From Archaeoglobaceae archaeon (GTDB lineage: Archaea > Halobacteriota > Archaeoglobi > Archaeoglobales > Archaeoglobaceae), in assembly GCA_025058955.1 (NCBI GenBank), contig JANXDV010000051.1, positions 1 through 8,056 on the forward strand: DNA of 8,056 bases. The letters run 5' to 3'. A program made the position numbers and the translations under genes. This document shows positions 1 to 5,901 of the stretch, one piece after another. Below the pieces are notes generated by a model that searched no databases, had not been told where the DNA came from, and worked only from the letters and a program-made list of their open reading frames with translations. Positions within the stretch are counted from its first letter, which is position 1. Each line of letters opens with the position of its first letter.

Positions 1-2
1 AA

Positions 3-638
3 TTTGGAGTTCAGCCAGCATTCCATGCTCCCCTTGATATGCTCCTTGCCTGTCCAAGAGAGGAGATCTTCGATGCTTCAATGAGAGTTCTTGAGAAGTG
101 CTTGCGATTTGCTGGGAAATTTGAAACGCTTTATTTCAACTTCCATGCAATGCATTTCTCTCCAACTTTTATATTTCCTCAAATACTTGAAAAAGGGGTA
201 AGAAAATTGGAAAATGCGATCAAATTTGCGGTTGATTATGGAAATAAAGCGGGATTTGAGGTTTGCTTGGAAAACGATCAGTTTTTCACAGAGGAGTTTG
301 TTTTGGGCGAAGTGAAGCTTACGCTCGACATTGGACATCTTGCAATCGACTCACATCGTGCGGGAGAAGATTACAAAGAAGCTTTTAAAAAATTTGCAGA
401 AAAGCATGGAAGCAGAACTATTGCGATGCATGTTCACGACTTTAGCTTTAGCACGATGTCGGATCATCTGCCCTTAGGGAAAGGTGATCTGGATTTAAAA
501 TTGCTGAGATGGCTTATCGAAAAGCTAAAGCCTAAATTTACCCTTCTGGAGATCTTCTGGAAGAACATGAAGTTCAGCATGAATTTTGCAGACTCTGAAG
601 ACTTGCGAAATAGCTTTCAGGTTTTGAAAAATTTATGA
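3..638 (+). CDS. Sugar phosphate isomerase/epimerase-like TIM barrel protein (5' end missing)
   Basis: The reading frame is open to the left edge, so the N-terminus lies outside; 211 codons plus a TGA stop are present. The fragment looks like the xylose-isomerase-like/AP-endonuclease-2 TIM barrel superfamily. Visible landmarks, counted from the first residue in the window, are His-Ala-Pro at 8-10, Asn-Phe-His at 46-48, Glu90 at a strand end (CLEND), Leu-Asp-Ile-Gly-His at 108-112, His-Val-His-Asp at 143-146, Asp154-His155, the Gly-Lys-Gly-Asp turn at 159-162, and Glu183 near the last strand. In this superfamily such Glu, Asp and His residues bind divalent metal in the barrel mouth, so the catalytic half seems intact. 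The family covers sugar isomerases, epimerases and DNA endonuclease IV, and the substrate cannot be told here; a sugar-type enzyme is the looser guess. It is convergent with the small minus-strand gene 20 bases downstream. Confidence 0.8.
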   Translation, partial: FGVQPAFHAPLDMLLACPREEIFDASMRVLEKCLRFAGKFETLYFNFHAMHFSPTFIFPQILEKGVRKLENAIKFAVDYGNKAGFEVCLENDQFFTEEFVLGEVKLTLDIGHLAIDSHRAGEDYKEAFKKFAEKHGSRTIAMHVHDFSFSTMSDHLPLGKGDLDLKLLRWLIEKLKPKFTLLEIFWKNMKFSMNFADSEDLRNSFQVLKNL

Positions 639-639
639 A

Positions 640-687
640 GTTTTTAGTTCCTTCTACTTTACTCAACTTTTAATTTCTCTCTTTTTG
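640..687 (+). terminator. Pyrimidine-rich termination tract after the TIM barrel gene
   Basis: Directly after the stop codon the plus strand carries a series of T-runs (TTTTT, CTTTA, CTTTTAA, CTCTTTTTGG) within about 48 bases and no strong hairpin. Archaeal RNA polymerase commonly terminates at such oligo-T stretches. Most of the tract lies inside the 3' end of the opposing gene. The function is inferred. Confidence 0.35.
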
Positions 688-844
688 GCTCTTCTTCGCT
701 CATCTTTTCCAAGTCTTTTATTAGAAGTTCTATAAACGAATTTAAAGCCTTTAAATACTCGATCTTAGCCTTTATCAGGTGTTTCATTGGTTCCTCATAA
801 TCCTTCGGCAAAGAGCGCATTAGAATTCTTATAAGCTCAATCAT
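659..844 (-). CDS. Small helical protein coupled to ArsA (hypothetical, 61 aa)
   Basis: This is a 61-residue, almost wholly helical, charged protein. A first helix (residues 1-10) is rich in Ile, Leu and Met. A short loop with Pro follows, then a long amphipathic helix (about 15-46) with Lys/Glu and Leu/Ile in heptad-like spacing, and an acidic-basic tail. It has no cysteine, signal peptide or membrane segment. An ATG further upstream at 877 would give 72 residues, but the ATG at 844 is preferred. It overlaps the last codons of the ArsA gene by 8 bases and has a clean GGTGA ribosome-binding site 5 bases ahead. The tight overlap suggests translational coupling and a joint role with the ArsA ATPase. 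I do not recognise the family. A small coiled-coil adaptor or partner for ArsA is possible but is an inference. Confidence 0.7.
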   Translation of the reverse strand: MIELIRILMRSLPKDYEEPMKHLIKAKIEYLKALNSFIELLIKDLEKMSEEEPKREKLKVE

Positions 845-2021
845 CTGCTTCACCAAAGTAAACGTGCAATTCACCATTAATAATCTTTGCCCTCCTCATC
901 GAATACTTATACGCGATGGCTGGAAGGGGTAGGATAATTGCGGTTCTGCCAATTTCGGTTGTTAAATGAATTAAAAGTTCGTCACCAAATCTTTCTATTT
1001 CGAGATCCTCCTTTTTAACATTCCGAATTCTCAAAATGATCTCAAATCCGCTTTTATGATTCACGATCTCAATTGGCTTACTCTCATGGTAAACCTTAGC
1101 GGGATCTTCATTTTCGAAAATTTCCTTGGCTAAGATCTCTATTGCTTCCATTCCCTTAACCTCTCTGCTGAGCAATCTTACCCTCTTCATTGGTATCGGG
1201 CTAAATTCGAGTTCACATCTTGCAATATGCTCTTTCTGTGCTTTGAACCAATCACCAAGATATCCGTTAGCAAGCTCTTCTGGATAGATCTTATTTATGA
1301 AAACCAGATCGGTGTTTAAGCCGTAAATTGAAGCTTGCACAAGCGTTCTCTTGGCATTCTCTATGCTAAAAGTATCTGGATTCATCACGATCCTAAGACT
1401 TGTGATCTTGGGATCTGTTATGAAACCATGGATCCTCTCGAGCATATCCAAGAGTTTGATCTCAGTCTCTATAACTTCTCTCGAAGGCAATGGGATATTG
1501 GTGATAGAAGCAAGAGGTCTACCAAGATCTGCGAAAGGTGCAAAGATTTTCATGAATTTCCGACTGAATCTGCTAAAAACGAAGGGCAAATAAAGAATTC
1601 GGAGAGCATCTCCAGAAGGGACCATGTCAAGAATGTAGACATCATGACTCCCCTCTTCAAGATACCTCAGCAGTTTCAAAAGTGCTGCAGCTCCTGTAAT
1701 GCCGGGAAAGTTTGCTATTTCATAGGCTACGATCTCATCGATCTGTCTTGCTTTCAACACTTCGCTTATGAAATCCATGATCTCTGCGTAGTGCTCGGTA
1801 ACCTCATGGATCACATCGACTTGTAAAGCTTCCAAATTCTCTTTGATCTTTGTCCCCTCTGCGTTGATCCTTAAGCCGAAAAGATCGCTTAGAGTGTGTG
1901 CGGGATCTGTGGAGATCAAGAGAGTATCATAACCAAGTTCCGAAGTCTTCAAAGCGGTTGCACTTGATATAGTGGATTTTCCAACCCCTCCTTTACCAGT
2001 TACAAACAGAACTCTTGGCAT
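837..2021 (-). CDS. ArsA/Get3-type ATPase with C-terminal HSP20-like domain
   Basis: This 394-residue protein has a single ArsA-type nucleotide-binding domain (about 1-305). Residues 9-17 (GKGGVGKST) form the deviant Walker A loop with the signature lysine, 37-46 (STDPAHTLSD) is switch I, and D132-P135 starts switch II. Switch II reads LDMVPSGDALRIL where the family usually has a DTAPTGHTLRLL-like stretch, so the Thr-Ala pair and the His are replaced. Asn243-Lys244 is a likely base-recognition motif. Residues about 318-392 form a beta-rich alpha-crystallin-like segment matching the HSP20-like tail of ArsA_HSP20 proteins. The only cysteine is Cys269, so the metal-binding cysteines of true arsenite pumps and the CxxC dimer-zinc motif of Get3 are absent. 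No ArsB or ArsR gene is nearby. A cytosolic, dimeric ATPase handling protein clients is more likely than arsenite export, but this is inferred. The 61-aa gene downstream is translationally coupled. Confidence 0.88.
   Translation of the reverse strand: MPRVLFVTGKGGVGKSTISSATALKTSELGYDTLLISTDPAHTLSDLFGLRINAEGTKIKENLEALQVDVIHEVTEHYAEIMDFISEVLKARQIDEIVAYEIANFPGITGAAALLKLLRYLEEGSHDVYILDMVPSGDALRILYLPFVFSRFSRKFMKIFAPFADLGRPLASITNIPLPSREVIETEIKLLDMLERIHGFITDPKITSLRIVMNPDTFSIENAKRTLVQASIYGLNTDLVFINKIYPEELANGYLGDWFKAQKEHIARCELEFSPIPMKRVRLLSREVKGMEAIEILAKEIFENEDPAKVYHESKPIEIVNHKSGFEIILRIRNVKKEDLEIERFGDELLIHLTTEIGRTAIILPLPAIAYKYSMRRAKIINGELHVYFGEADD
850..854 (-). promoter_or_regulatory. Ribosome-binding site that fixes the start of the 61-aa gene
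   Basis: Read on the minus strand this is GGTGA, complementary to the conserved 3' end of archaeal 16S rRNA. It is followed by a 5-base spacer and the ATG at 844. It lies inside the 3' end of the ArsA gene and is the reason for choosing the internal ATG over the one at 877. Confidence 0.6.
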
Positions 2022-2039
2022 AACTTTAGATCCTACAGA

Positions 2040-2052
2040 TGTTAAAAAACTT
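2040..2052 (-). promoter_or_regulatory. TATA-like element of the ArsA unit
   Basis: On the minus strand the stretch reads GTTTTTTAACA, centred about 25 bases before the ATG at 2021. The spacing fits initiation at or next to the start codon, that is, a leaderless mRNA. It also overlaps an upstream in-frame ATG (2039) of the divergent gene, which argues against using that ATG as a start. Confidence 0.45.
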
Positions 2053-2067
2053 GAGCTTTTTGGGGAA

Positions 2068-2082
2068 AAAGTTATTTATTTC
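2068..2082 (+). promoter_or_regulatory. BRE/TATA element of the lactonase-like gene
   Basis: A purine-rich stretch (GGGGAAAAAG, 2062-2071) is followed by TTATTTATT, as expected for a BRE next to an archaeal TATA box. The centre is about 23 bases before the ATG at 2099, so transcription would start close to that ATG. The ATG at 2039 would lie upstream of the promoter. Confidence 0.5.
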
Positions 2083-2098
2083 AACCCTTATTGATGAC

Positions 2099-2854
2099 AT
2101 GTTCCAAATAAAGCCATTAAAGCAAGCAGAAGTCAAGGTCCCACTTGGAGTTGTTGCGATGCTTGCGGACATGCGTTATATCGTTTCTGGACCCGTTTAC
2201 GTTTGGCTTATAAGTGATGGAGAAAAGAAGATCTTAGTTGATGCGGGTGTTAAGGGAAATAATTCTACTGAGGGAGTAGAGAGTCTAAGAAATGCCCTCT
2301 CTCGTGAGAAGGTTAAGCCAGAGGAGATTGAGATCCTGATCCTTACTCACTTGCACTTCGATCACGTCTCATATGCTAAGCTTTTTGAGAATGCAAGGAT
2401 CTTTGTTCAGCGAGAGGAATGGAGATCCGCTTTAAATCCGCCACCACATTATAGAGGCATCTATATTCCTGAACTCTTTCTTCCACTCGAAGACATGGAT
2501 CTATGTTTGGTAAGAGGAGACAAAGAGATCGAGGAAGGAATAAGCCTAATTTCACTCCCTGGACACACAAAAGGCTCCCAAGGAGTTCTTGTTGAGGCTG
2601 AAAGTGGAAAATATTTACTCTCTGGAGATCAATTCTACTCCTACATAAATCTATTTCCAAAAAGAATTAGAGAGCTTAGAGATGAAGAAGGAAATAAACT
2701 AATTTTAAACCTGAATATACCATTTCATCCACCTGGATTTCACCTTGACTTAAGCGATTGGTTTGAAAGCTGTTTTAAAGCTATGAGTCTTGTGAAAAAA
2801 GGCAGAATACTTCCTGGGCATGAACCAAGTCTTGAAGGTAAAGAATTTAAGTAG
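2099..2854 (+). CDS. Metallo-beta-lactamase-fold hydrolase, N-acyl homoserine lactonase type
   Basis: This is a 251-residue soluble hydrolase of the metallo-beta-lactamase fold. The di-metal centre is complete: H84-x-H86-x-D88-H89 (THLHFDH), H156 (LPGHTKGS), D177 (SGDQFY) and H241 (LPGHEP). Tyr180 lies three residues after the bridging Asp, the spacing of the catalytic tyrosine of AiiA-type N-acyl-homoserine lactonases (D191/Y194), so lactone hydrolysis is plausible. The natural substrate is not known and could be another lactone. No signal peptide is seen. An ATG at 2039 would add 20 residues, but it lies upstream of the TATA box and within the divergent ArsA promoter, so 2099 is preferred with moderate certainty. 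The gene is divergent from ArsA and is followed by a CHASE4 kinase on the same strand after 179 bases, which has its own promoter. Confidence 0.85.
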   Translation: MFQIKPLKQAEVKVPLGVVAMLADMRYIVSGPVYVWLISDGEKKILVDAGVKGNNSTEGVESLRNALSREKVKPEEIEILILTHLHFDHVSYAKLFENARIFVQREEWRSALNPPPHYRGIYIPELFLPLEDMDLCLVRGDKEIEEGISLISLPGHTKGSQGVLVEAESGKYLLSGDQFYSYINLFPKRIRELRDEEGNKLILNLNIPFHPPGFHLDLSDWFESCFKAMSLVKKGRILPGHEPSLEGKEFK

Positions 2855-2880
2855 TTATTCTCAATTTCTCCAGAAATCTT

Positions 2881-2922
2881 TACAGTTTCAGCATCCTGAG
2901 CAGTCTACTGTATTTCTGCTCA
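2881..2922. repeat. Interleaved inverted repeats with pseudoknot-like order
   Basis: Four arms follow one another: TACAGT (2881-2886), TGAGCAG (2897-2903), ACTGTA (2907-2912) and CTGCTCA (2916-2922). Arm 1 is a perfect reverse complement of arm 3, and arm 2 of arm 4, so the pairings interlock as A-B-A'-B'. The gaps are 10, 3 and 3 bases. The block begins 26 bases after the lactonase-like stop codon. As RNA it could form a pseudoknot or two alternative hairpins; as DNA it could be a pair of protein-binding dyads. Confidence 0.5.
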
Positions 2923-2940
2923 AATTCGAGATCTTTTTCT
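2897..2940 (+). terminator. Possible terminator of the lactonase-like gene
   Basis: A 7-base perfect stem (TGAGCAG/CTGCTCA, 12-base loop) is followed 13 bases later by CTTTTTCT. It stands 42 bases after the lactonase-like stop and well before the next promoter. The T-run alone could suffice in archaea, and the stem is distant from it for a bacterial-style terminator. Tentative. Confidence 0.35.
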
Positions 2941-2997
2941 AAAGACCCAAATCCGAATAATTTTACGTTAAATTACTTTTTGGCTTACAGATCTGTA

Positions 2998-3014
2998 ATA
3001 AAAAGTTTTTAAAC
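2998..3014 (+). promoter_or_regulatory. TATA element of the CHASE4 kinase
   Basis: The A-run/T-run AAAAAGTTTTTAAAC is centred about 25 bases before the GTG start at 3034, the distance expected for a leaderless transcript. The core TAAAAA-G-TTTTTA (2999-3011) is a near-symmetric dyad. A second, weaker AT-rich stretch at 2957-2977 could be an upstream promoter. Confidence 0.5.
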
Positions 3015-3033
3015 GAGCGGATCAGATCTTTGC

Positions 3034-4527
3034 GTGAAGATCAGAGAAAGGATCTTGATTTCTGGAACGTTAATAGCACTTATTCTGTTTCTTTCTCTGA
3101 GTTACTGGACGATTAAGATAGAAGCGGATACTGCGAATAAGATCTTAGATGAAATGATCTTGCAAAAAGAGGTTGCAATCAAGAAATTTCTTGAGAAAGA
3201 AGTGACAAGCCTGAAGAGATTCTGCATCGACTGGGCTTTATGGGATGATACATACGAGTTCATAACCAATCCCACCGAAGATTACATCAACTCAAACCTG
3301 CTTAGGGAAACTTTTGTGAATGCCAAGATCAATTTAATGGTCTTTTTCGATAAAGAGAGTAAAATCGTTTACGCAAAGTTTTACGATCTCAATTGGAAAG
3401 AACAAGAGCTTCCTGAAGTTTTTACCAAGAAGGAGTTAATGGGCAAGGATGGATATTTTTATCTAAATGGAAATTTATTCGTTTTAACTTCGAGTCCAAT
3501 ACTAAAAAGCGATGGTAGTGGAGAACCTAAGGGTTTTTTGCTAATGGGAAGGATTGTTGATAGCGAAATCGAAGAATTTGAGAAGATTCTAATGCTCTCA
3601 GAAATCGAATTCGGAGCCAAAGAAGTCGATCAAACTAAAAATGATTTGATAATAAGATCTTTATCTATTGGAGACATTTTTGGCAGAGAACTGCCAGTCA
3701 GGATAGAAATGCGTAATCCAATAACTGAGATCTACTACTCTAATGTTCTACTCTTGCTTTCTGGATTTACGCTCGTGATCTTTTTCATCTTCATGATCTC
3801 CGTTTTTATAGTCGATAGAGGTTTAATTTCAAAAATCTTGAAACTTGAAGAATTTACAAGAAAAGCATCTTCTTCTGACAGGATCACTTTAAAAGGTCCA
3901 GAAGAAGTTGAGAACCTCGGAAAAGGGATCAACGAAATGCTTGAAAGGATCTCAAAGGCGGAAGAAGAGCTCAGATTTATTCTTAAAGTGCTCAGACACG
4001 ATCTGATGAACGTATTTACCTCCGTTAGAGGCTACTTAGACCTATACAAGGTTGAAAAAGACTTTGAATTGCTTGAAAGAGCTGAAAAATACGTTGAACG
4101 TGGTATAAATATAATAAAAGTAGTAAAACAGCTTGAAAAAGCTGATCTAAAGGATTTTGACATTCAGAAAGTGATTGAAGAAGTAAGAAAAGCTTTTCCG
4201 ATCGAAGTTGAGGTAAATGGAGATGCCAAAGTCCTTGCGGATGAGGGGATCTATACGATCTTTGGAAATCTTTTTGAGAATGCGATAAAGCACGGTAAGG
4301 CAAATAAAGTTTATATAGAGATTGAAAAAGGTAAACAGACAATTGTAAAGTTCTGGGATAACGGAAAAGGATTTTCCGAAGCTTCGAAAGCGAAAATCTT
4401 TAAGGGAGAATATGGAGAGAAAGACTCTGGGCTTGGACTACTCATAGTTAAGAAGCTGATGGAGAAGTATGGAGGAAAAGTTGAATTTGAGGGAAAGAAT
4501 ACTCTGATCTTGTATTTCCCAACTTAA
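3034..4527 (+). CDS. Membrane sensor histidine kinase with CHASE4 and HAMP domains
   Basis: This 497-residue sensor kinase is anchored in the membrane. Order: transmembrane helix 1 (about 7-27), an extracytoplasmic CHASE4 domain (about 30-230) with the typical DWALWDDTYEF stretch at 66-76, transmembrane helix 2 (about 237-260), a HAMP linker (about 261-312), the phospho-acceptor box with His322 (LRHDLMN), and an ATPase domain. ATP-binding landmarks are N412 and N416 (NLFENAIKHG), D442-x-G444-x-G446 and G466-L-G468. The stretch between the last two is short, with little F-box, so the ATP lid looks reduced. The start is GTG at 3034: no other ATG, GTG or TTG lies between it and the in-frame stop at 3010, and it gives a complete first membrane helix. 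The ligand of CHASE4 is unknown. No receiver-domain protein is in the window, so the partner is elsewhere. The core resembles the convergent kinase 6 bases downstream. Confidence 0.92.
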   Translation: MKIRERILISGTLIALILFLSLSYWTIKIEADTANKILDEMILQKEVAIKKFLEKEVTSLKRFCIDWALWDDTYEFITNPTEDYINSNLLRETFVNAKINLMVFFDKESKIVYAKFYDLNWKEQELPEVFTKKELMGKDGYFYLNGNLFVLTSSPILKSDGSGEPKGFLLMGRIVDSEIEEFEKILMLSEIEFGAKEVDQTKNDLIIRSLSIGDIFGRELPVRIEMRNPITEIYYSNVLLLLSGFTLVIFFIFMISVFIVDRGLISKILKLEEFTRKASSSDRITLKGPEEVENLGKGINEMLERISKAEEELRFILKVLRHDLMNVFTSVRGYLDLYKVEKDFELLERAEKYVERGINIIKVVKQLEKADLKDFDIQKVIEEVRKAFPIEVEVNGDAKVLADEGIYTIFGNLFENAIKHGKANKVYIEIEKGKQTIVKFWDNGKGFSEASKAKIFKGEYGEKDSGLGLLIVKKLMEKYGGKVEFEGKNTLILYFPT

Positions 4528-4533
4528 AATGCT

Positions 4534-5502
4534 TTAAGATGAATTCTCGGGCAATGGGAATGAGAGTAGAAACTTAGCACCTTTATCTGAATCTTCAAGT
4601 TTGATGCTTCCACCATAACCTTCAAGTAGCTTTTTAACTATATAAAGTCCCAATCCTGTGCTACCTGTAGTTGAGAACCCTTTATCAAAGATCTTTTCTC
4701 TAAAAATCTCGGGAATGCCGACTCCATCATCTTTGAAACTCAAGTAGACCCTATCTGAAGTTTTTATCTCAACCTCGATCCTTTTAGCTTTGCCATGCTT
4801 GACAGAATTTCCGATCAAGTTATCAAAAACGCTGTAAATTCCCTCATTAGCGTAAACATATGCATCACCTTGAATGTTGATCTCGATCTCATAACCTCTT
4901 GCAGATTCTTCTAAAACTCTTCTCAAGCTGTAAAGCTTTATTTTCTCTTCCATTGAACTTTCAAGCTCTCTAATTTTTTTAATCAGATCTAAACCCCTTA
5001 AAACCGAGCTTTTCAATTTTTCCAAAGAGCTCTGGTTGAACTCTTCTTCAAGCATTTCAGTGTAGTAATCAACAGCGGTTAGAATGTTTGAAAGATCGTG
5101 CCTCATAATGCTGTTCAGAAACCTCATGTAATCTAAAAGCTTTTCCAGTCTCTTTTGCAGTAAAACTCGCTCAGTAACATCTGTAAAGACAAGCGCGTAG
5201 TAGATCTTGCCCTCTTCCTCGACAACCTTCCATCTTATTTCATTCCACTGATAACCCCCTTTTCTAACAACTCTTAAAAGAACTGGATATGGCACCTCTG
5301 ATCTTTTTCCTTCAAGAAATTTTCTAAAGACTTCTAAAGCGAACTTTTTGTCTTCAGGGTGAACGGTGTCTAATGGATCCGCTATTTCAGCGGTAACTCC
5401 AGATTTGTCGATGATCCTTTTGTTGACAAAGATTAATCTTAGCTCTTCATCAAGCACCGCAACCCCTGCGGGTAGTTCTTCGAGGATCTTTTTGAAGTTC
5501 AT
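4534..5502 (-). CDS. Cytoplasmic PAS-domain sensor histidine kinase
   Basis: This 322-residue kinase has no membrane segment. A PAS domain occupies about 3-113 (PAGVAVLDEELRLIFVNKR at its start, and the TDVTER end typical of PAS/PAC). A short coiled linker leads to the phospho-acceptor box with His135 (MRHDLSN). The ATPase domain shows N228 and N232 (NLIGNSVKHG), D258-x-G260-x-G262 (DDGVGIP), an F-box-like GFSTTGS and G283-L-G285. It should autophosphorylate on His135 in response to a cytoplasmic cue such as redox state, a bound ligand or a protein partner; no cofactor-binding residue could be assigned. The ATG at 5502 is the only plausible start, with an in-frame stop four codons upstream. 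No response regulator is adjacent. The stretch GDAYVYANEGIYSVFDNL closely parallels the same region of the CHASE4 kinase, so the two cores are paralogous. Confidence 0.9.
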   Translation of the reverse strand: MNFKKILEELPAGVAVLDEELRLIFVNKRIIDKSGVTAEIADPLDTVHPEDKKFALEVFRKFLEGKRSEVPYPVLLRVVRKGGYQWNEIRWKVVEEEGKIYYALVFTDVTERVLLQKRLEKLLDYMRFLNSIMRHDLSNILTAVDYYTEMLEEEFNQSSLEKLKSSVLRGLDLIKKIRELESSMEEKIKLYSLRRVLEESARGYEIEINIQGDAYVYANEGIYSVFDNLIGNSVKHGKAKRIEVEIKTSDRVYLSFKDDGVGIPEIFREKIFDKGFSTTGSTGLGLYIVKKLLEGYGGSIKLEDSDKGAKFLLSFPLPENSS

Positions 5503-5524
5503 ATACTCTATTCATTTTTAGAAT

Positions 5525-5538
5525 TAAAAATATTTTTA
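5525..5538 (-). promoter_or_regulatory. Palindromic TATA element of the PAS kinase
   Basis: TAAAAATATTTTTA is a perfect 14-base palindrome centred about 29 bases before the ATG at 5502. The position fits a TATA box giving a leader of only a few bases. The symmetry may be by chance in AT-rich DNA or may be a regulator site. Confidence 0.45.
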
Positions 5539-5635
5539 GATCTCTCCGAGCCTAGAGCCCCTTGGACAATGCAGAAGAAAAGGGCAATATGTATTCCCAA
5601 TTTCCAAAGTTCTCCATATTGCTATGCATAGAGAT
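5539..5635. other. Palindrome-rich intergenic spacer between divergent units
   Basis: This non-coding stretch lies between the divergent PAS kinase and RAM-protein promoters. It holds an 8-base perfect inverted repeat, GCAATATG (5584-5591) and CATATTGC (5615-5622), with a 23-base spacer. The palindrome CTATGCATAG (5622-5631) shares its first base with the right arm. It also contains the only CTAG found in the window (about 5551-5554). An open frame beginning at 5562 reads into the next gene in another frame and is not considered real. Operators for a divergent regulator are a reasonable guess. Confidence 0.4.
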
Positions 5636-5649
5636 AAGATTTAAATCTT
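5636..5649 (+). promoter_or_regulatory. Palindromic TATA element of the RAM-DUF5612 operon
   Basis: AAGATTTAAATCTT is a perfect 14-base palindrome whose TTTAAAT core is centred about 25 bases before the ATG at 5668. The position is right for a TATA box of a leaderless mRNA. A protein binding the dyad would block TBP, so this could double as an operator. Confidence 0.5.
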
Positions 5650-5667
5650 TAAAAGTTCATCAAGTTT

Positions 5668-5901
5668 ATGGCTCTTGGATTTGTCCTTATAAAGATTGCT
5701 CCAGGCAAAGAGAAGAGAGTTTACGATCGGATCGCGAACATTAAGGAGGTTGAGGAGCTTTATCCACTCTTCGGAGAATACGATCTGATCGCAAAGATCG
5801 TCGTTAAAGACTTTGAAGAACTAAGCGACATTGTCGTTAATAGAATAAGAACTATTGAAGGAGTTTTAGAGACTAAAACATTGACGGGGGCAAAGTTCTG
5901 A
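5668..5901 (+). CDS. Stand-alone Lrp/AsnC ligand-binding (RAM) domain protein
   Basis: This 77-residue protein matches only the C-terminal effector-binding domain of Lrp/AsnC regulators, with the expected beta-alpha-beta-beta-alpha-beta order. Landmarks are the first strand GFVLIKI, the Glu-Leu-Tyr turn at 30-32, and the characteristic loop and strand FGEYDLIAKI (35-44) where amino acids bind at subunit interfaces in this family. The N-terminal helix-turn-helix is absent, and there is no room for it: the promoter sits immediately upstream. It cannot bind DNA by itself in the usual way. It probably forms ring-shaped oligomers and senses an amino acid or similar small molecule, either alone or by mixing with full-length Lrp proteins (inference). 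Its TGA stop overlaps the ATG of the next gene by one base, so the two are co-translated. Confidence 0.85.
   Translation: MALGFVLIKIAPGKEKRVYDRIANIKEVEELYPLFGEYDLIAKIVVKDFEELSDIVVNRIRTIEGVLETKTLTGAKF

Noticed and set aside
845..877. ATG at 877 as start of the small helical protein (72 aa)
   Set aside because: It would overlap ArsA by about 40 bases, whereas the ATG at 844 has a GGTGA site at ideal spacing and a minimal overlap.
1335..1826. Plus-strand open frames of 163 and 80 codons opposite the ArsA gene
   Set aside because: They lie antisense to conserved ArsA motifs, and their products show no recognisable domain.
837..2021. Arsenite resistance function for the ArsA-like ATPase
   Set aside because: There is one nucleotide-binding domain, no metalloid-binding cysteine set, an HSP20-like tail and no ArsB or ArsR gene nearby.
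2039..2098. Upstream ATG giving a 271-residue form of the lactonase-like protein
   Set aside because: The ATG lies in the predicted ArsA TATA element and upstream of the gene's own BRE/TATA. The family-like N-terminus begins after the ATG at 2099.
4025..4342. 105-codon minus-strand frame within the CHASE4 kinase
   Set aside because: It is antisense to the conserved kinase core and its Leu/Gln/Ser-rich translation is typical of a shadow frame.
5562..5744. 60-codon plus-strand frame between the PAS kinase and the RAM gene
   Set aside because: It overlaps the RAM gene in another frame, has no promoter spacing or ribosome-binding site, and gives a protein with no recognisable domain.
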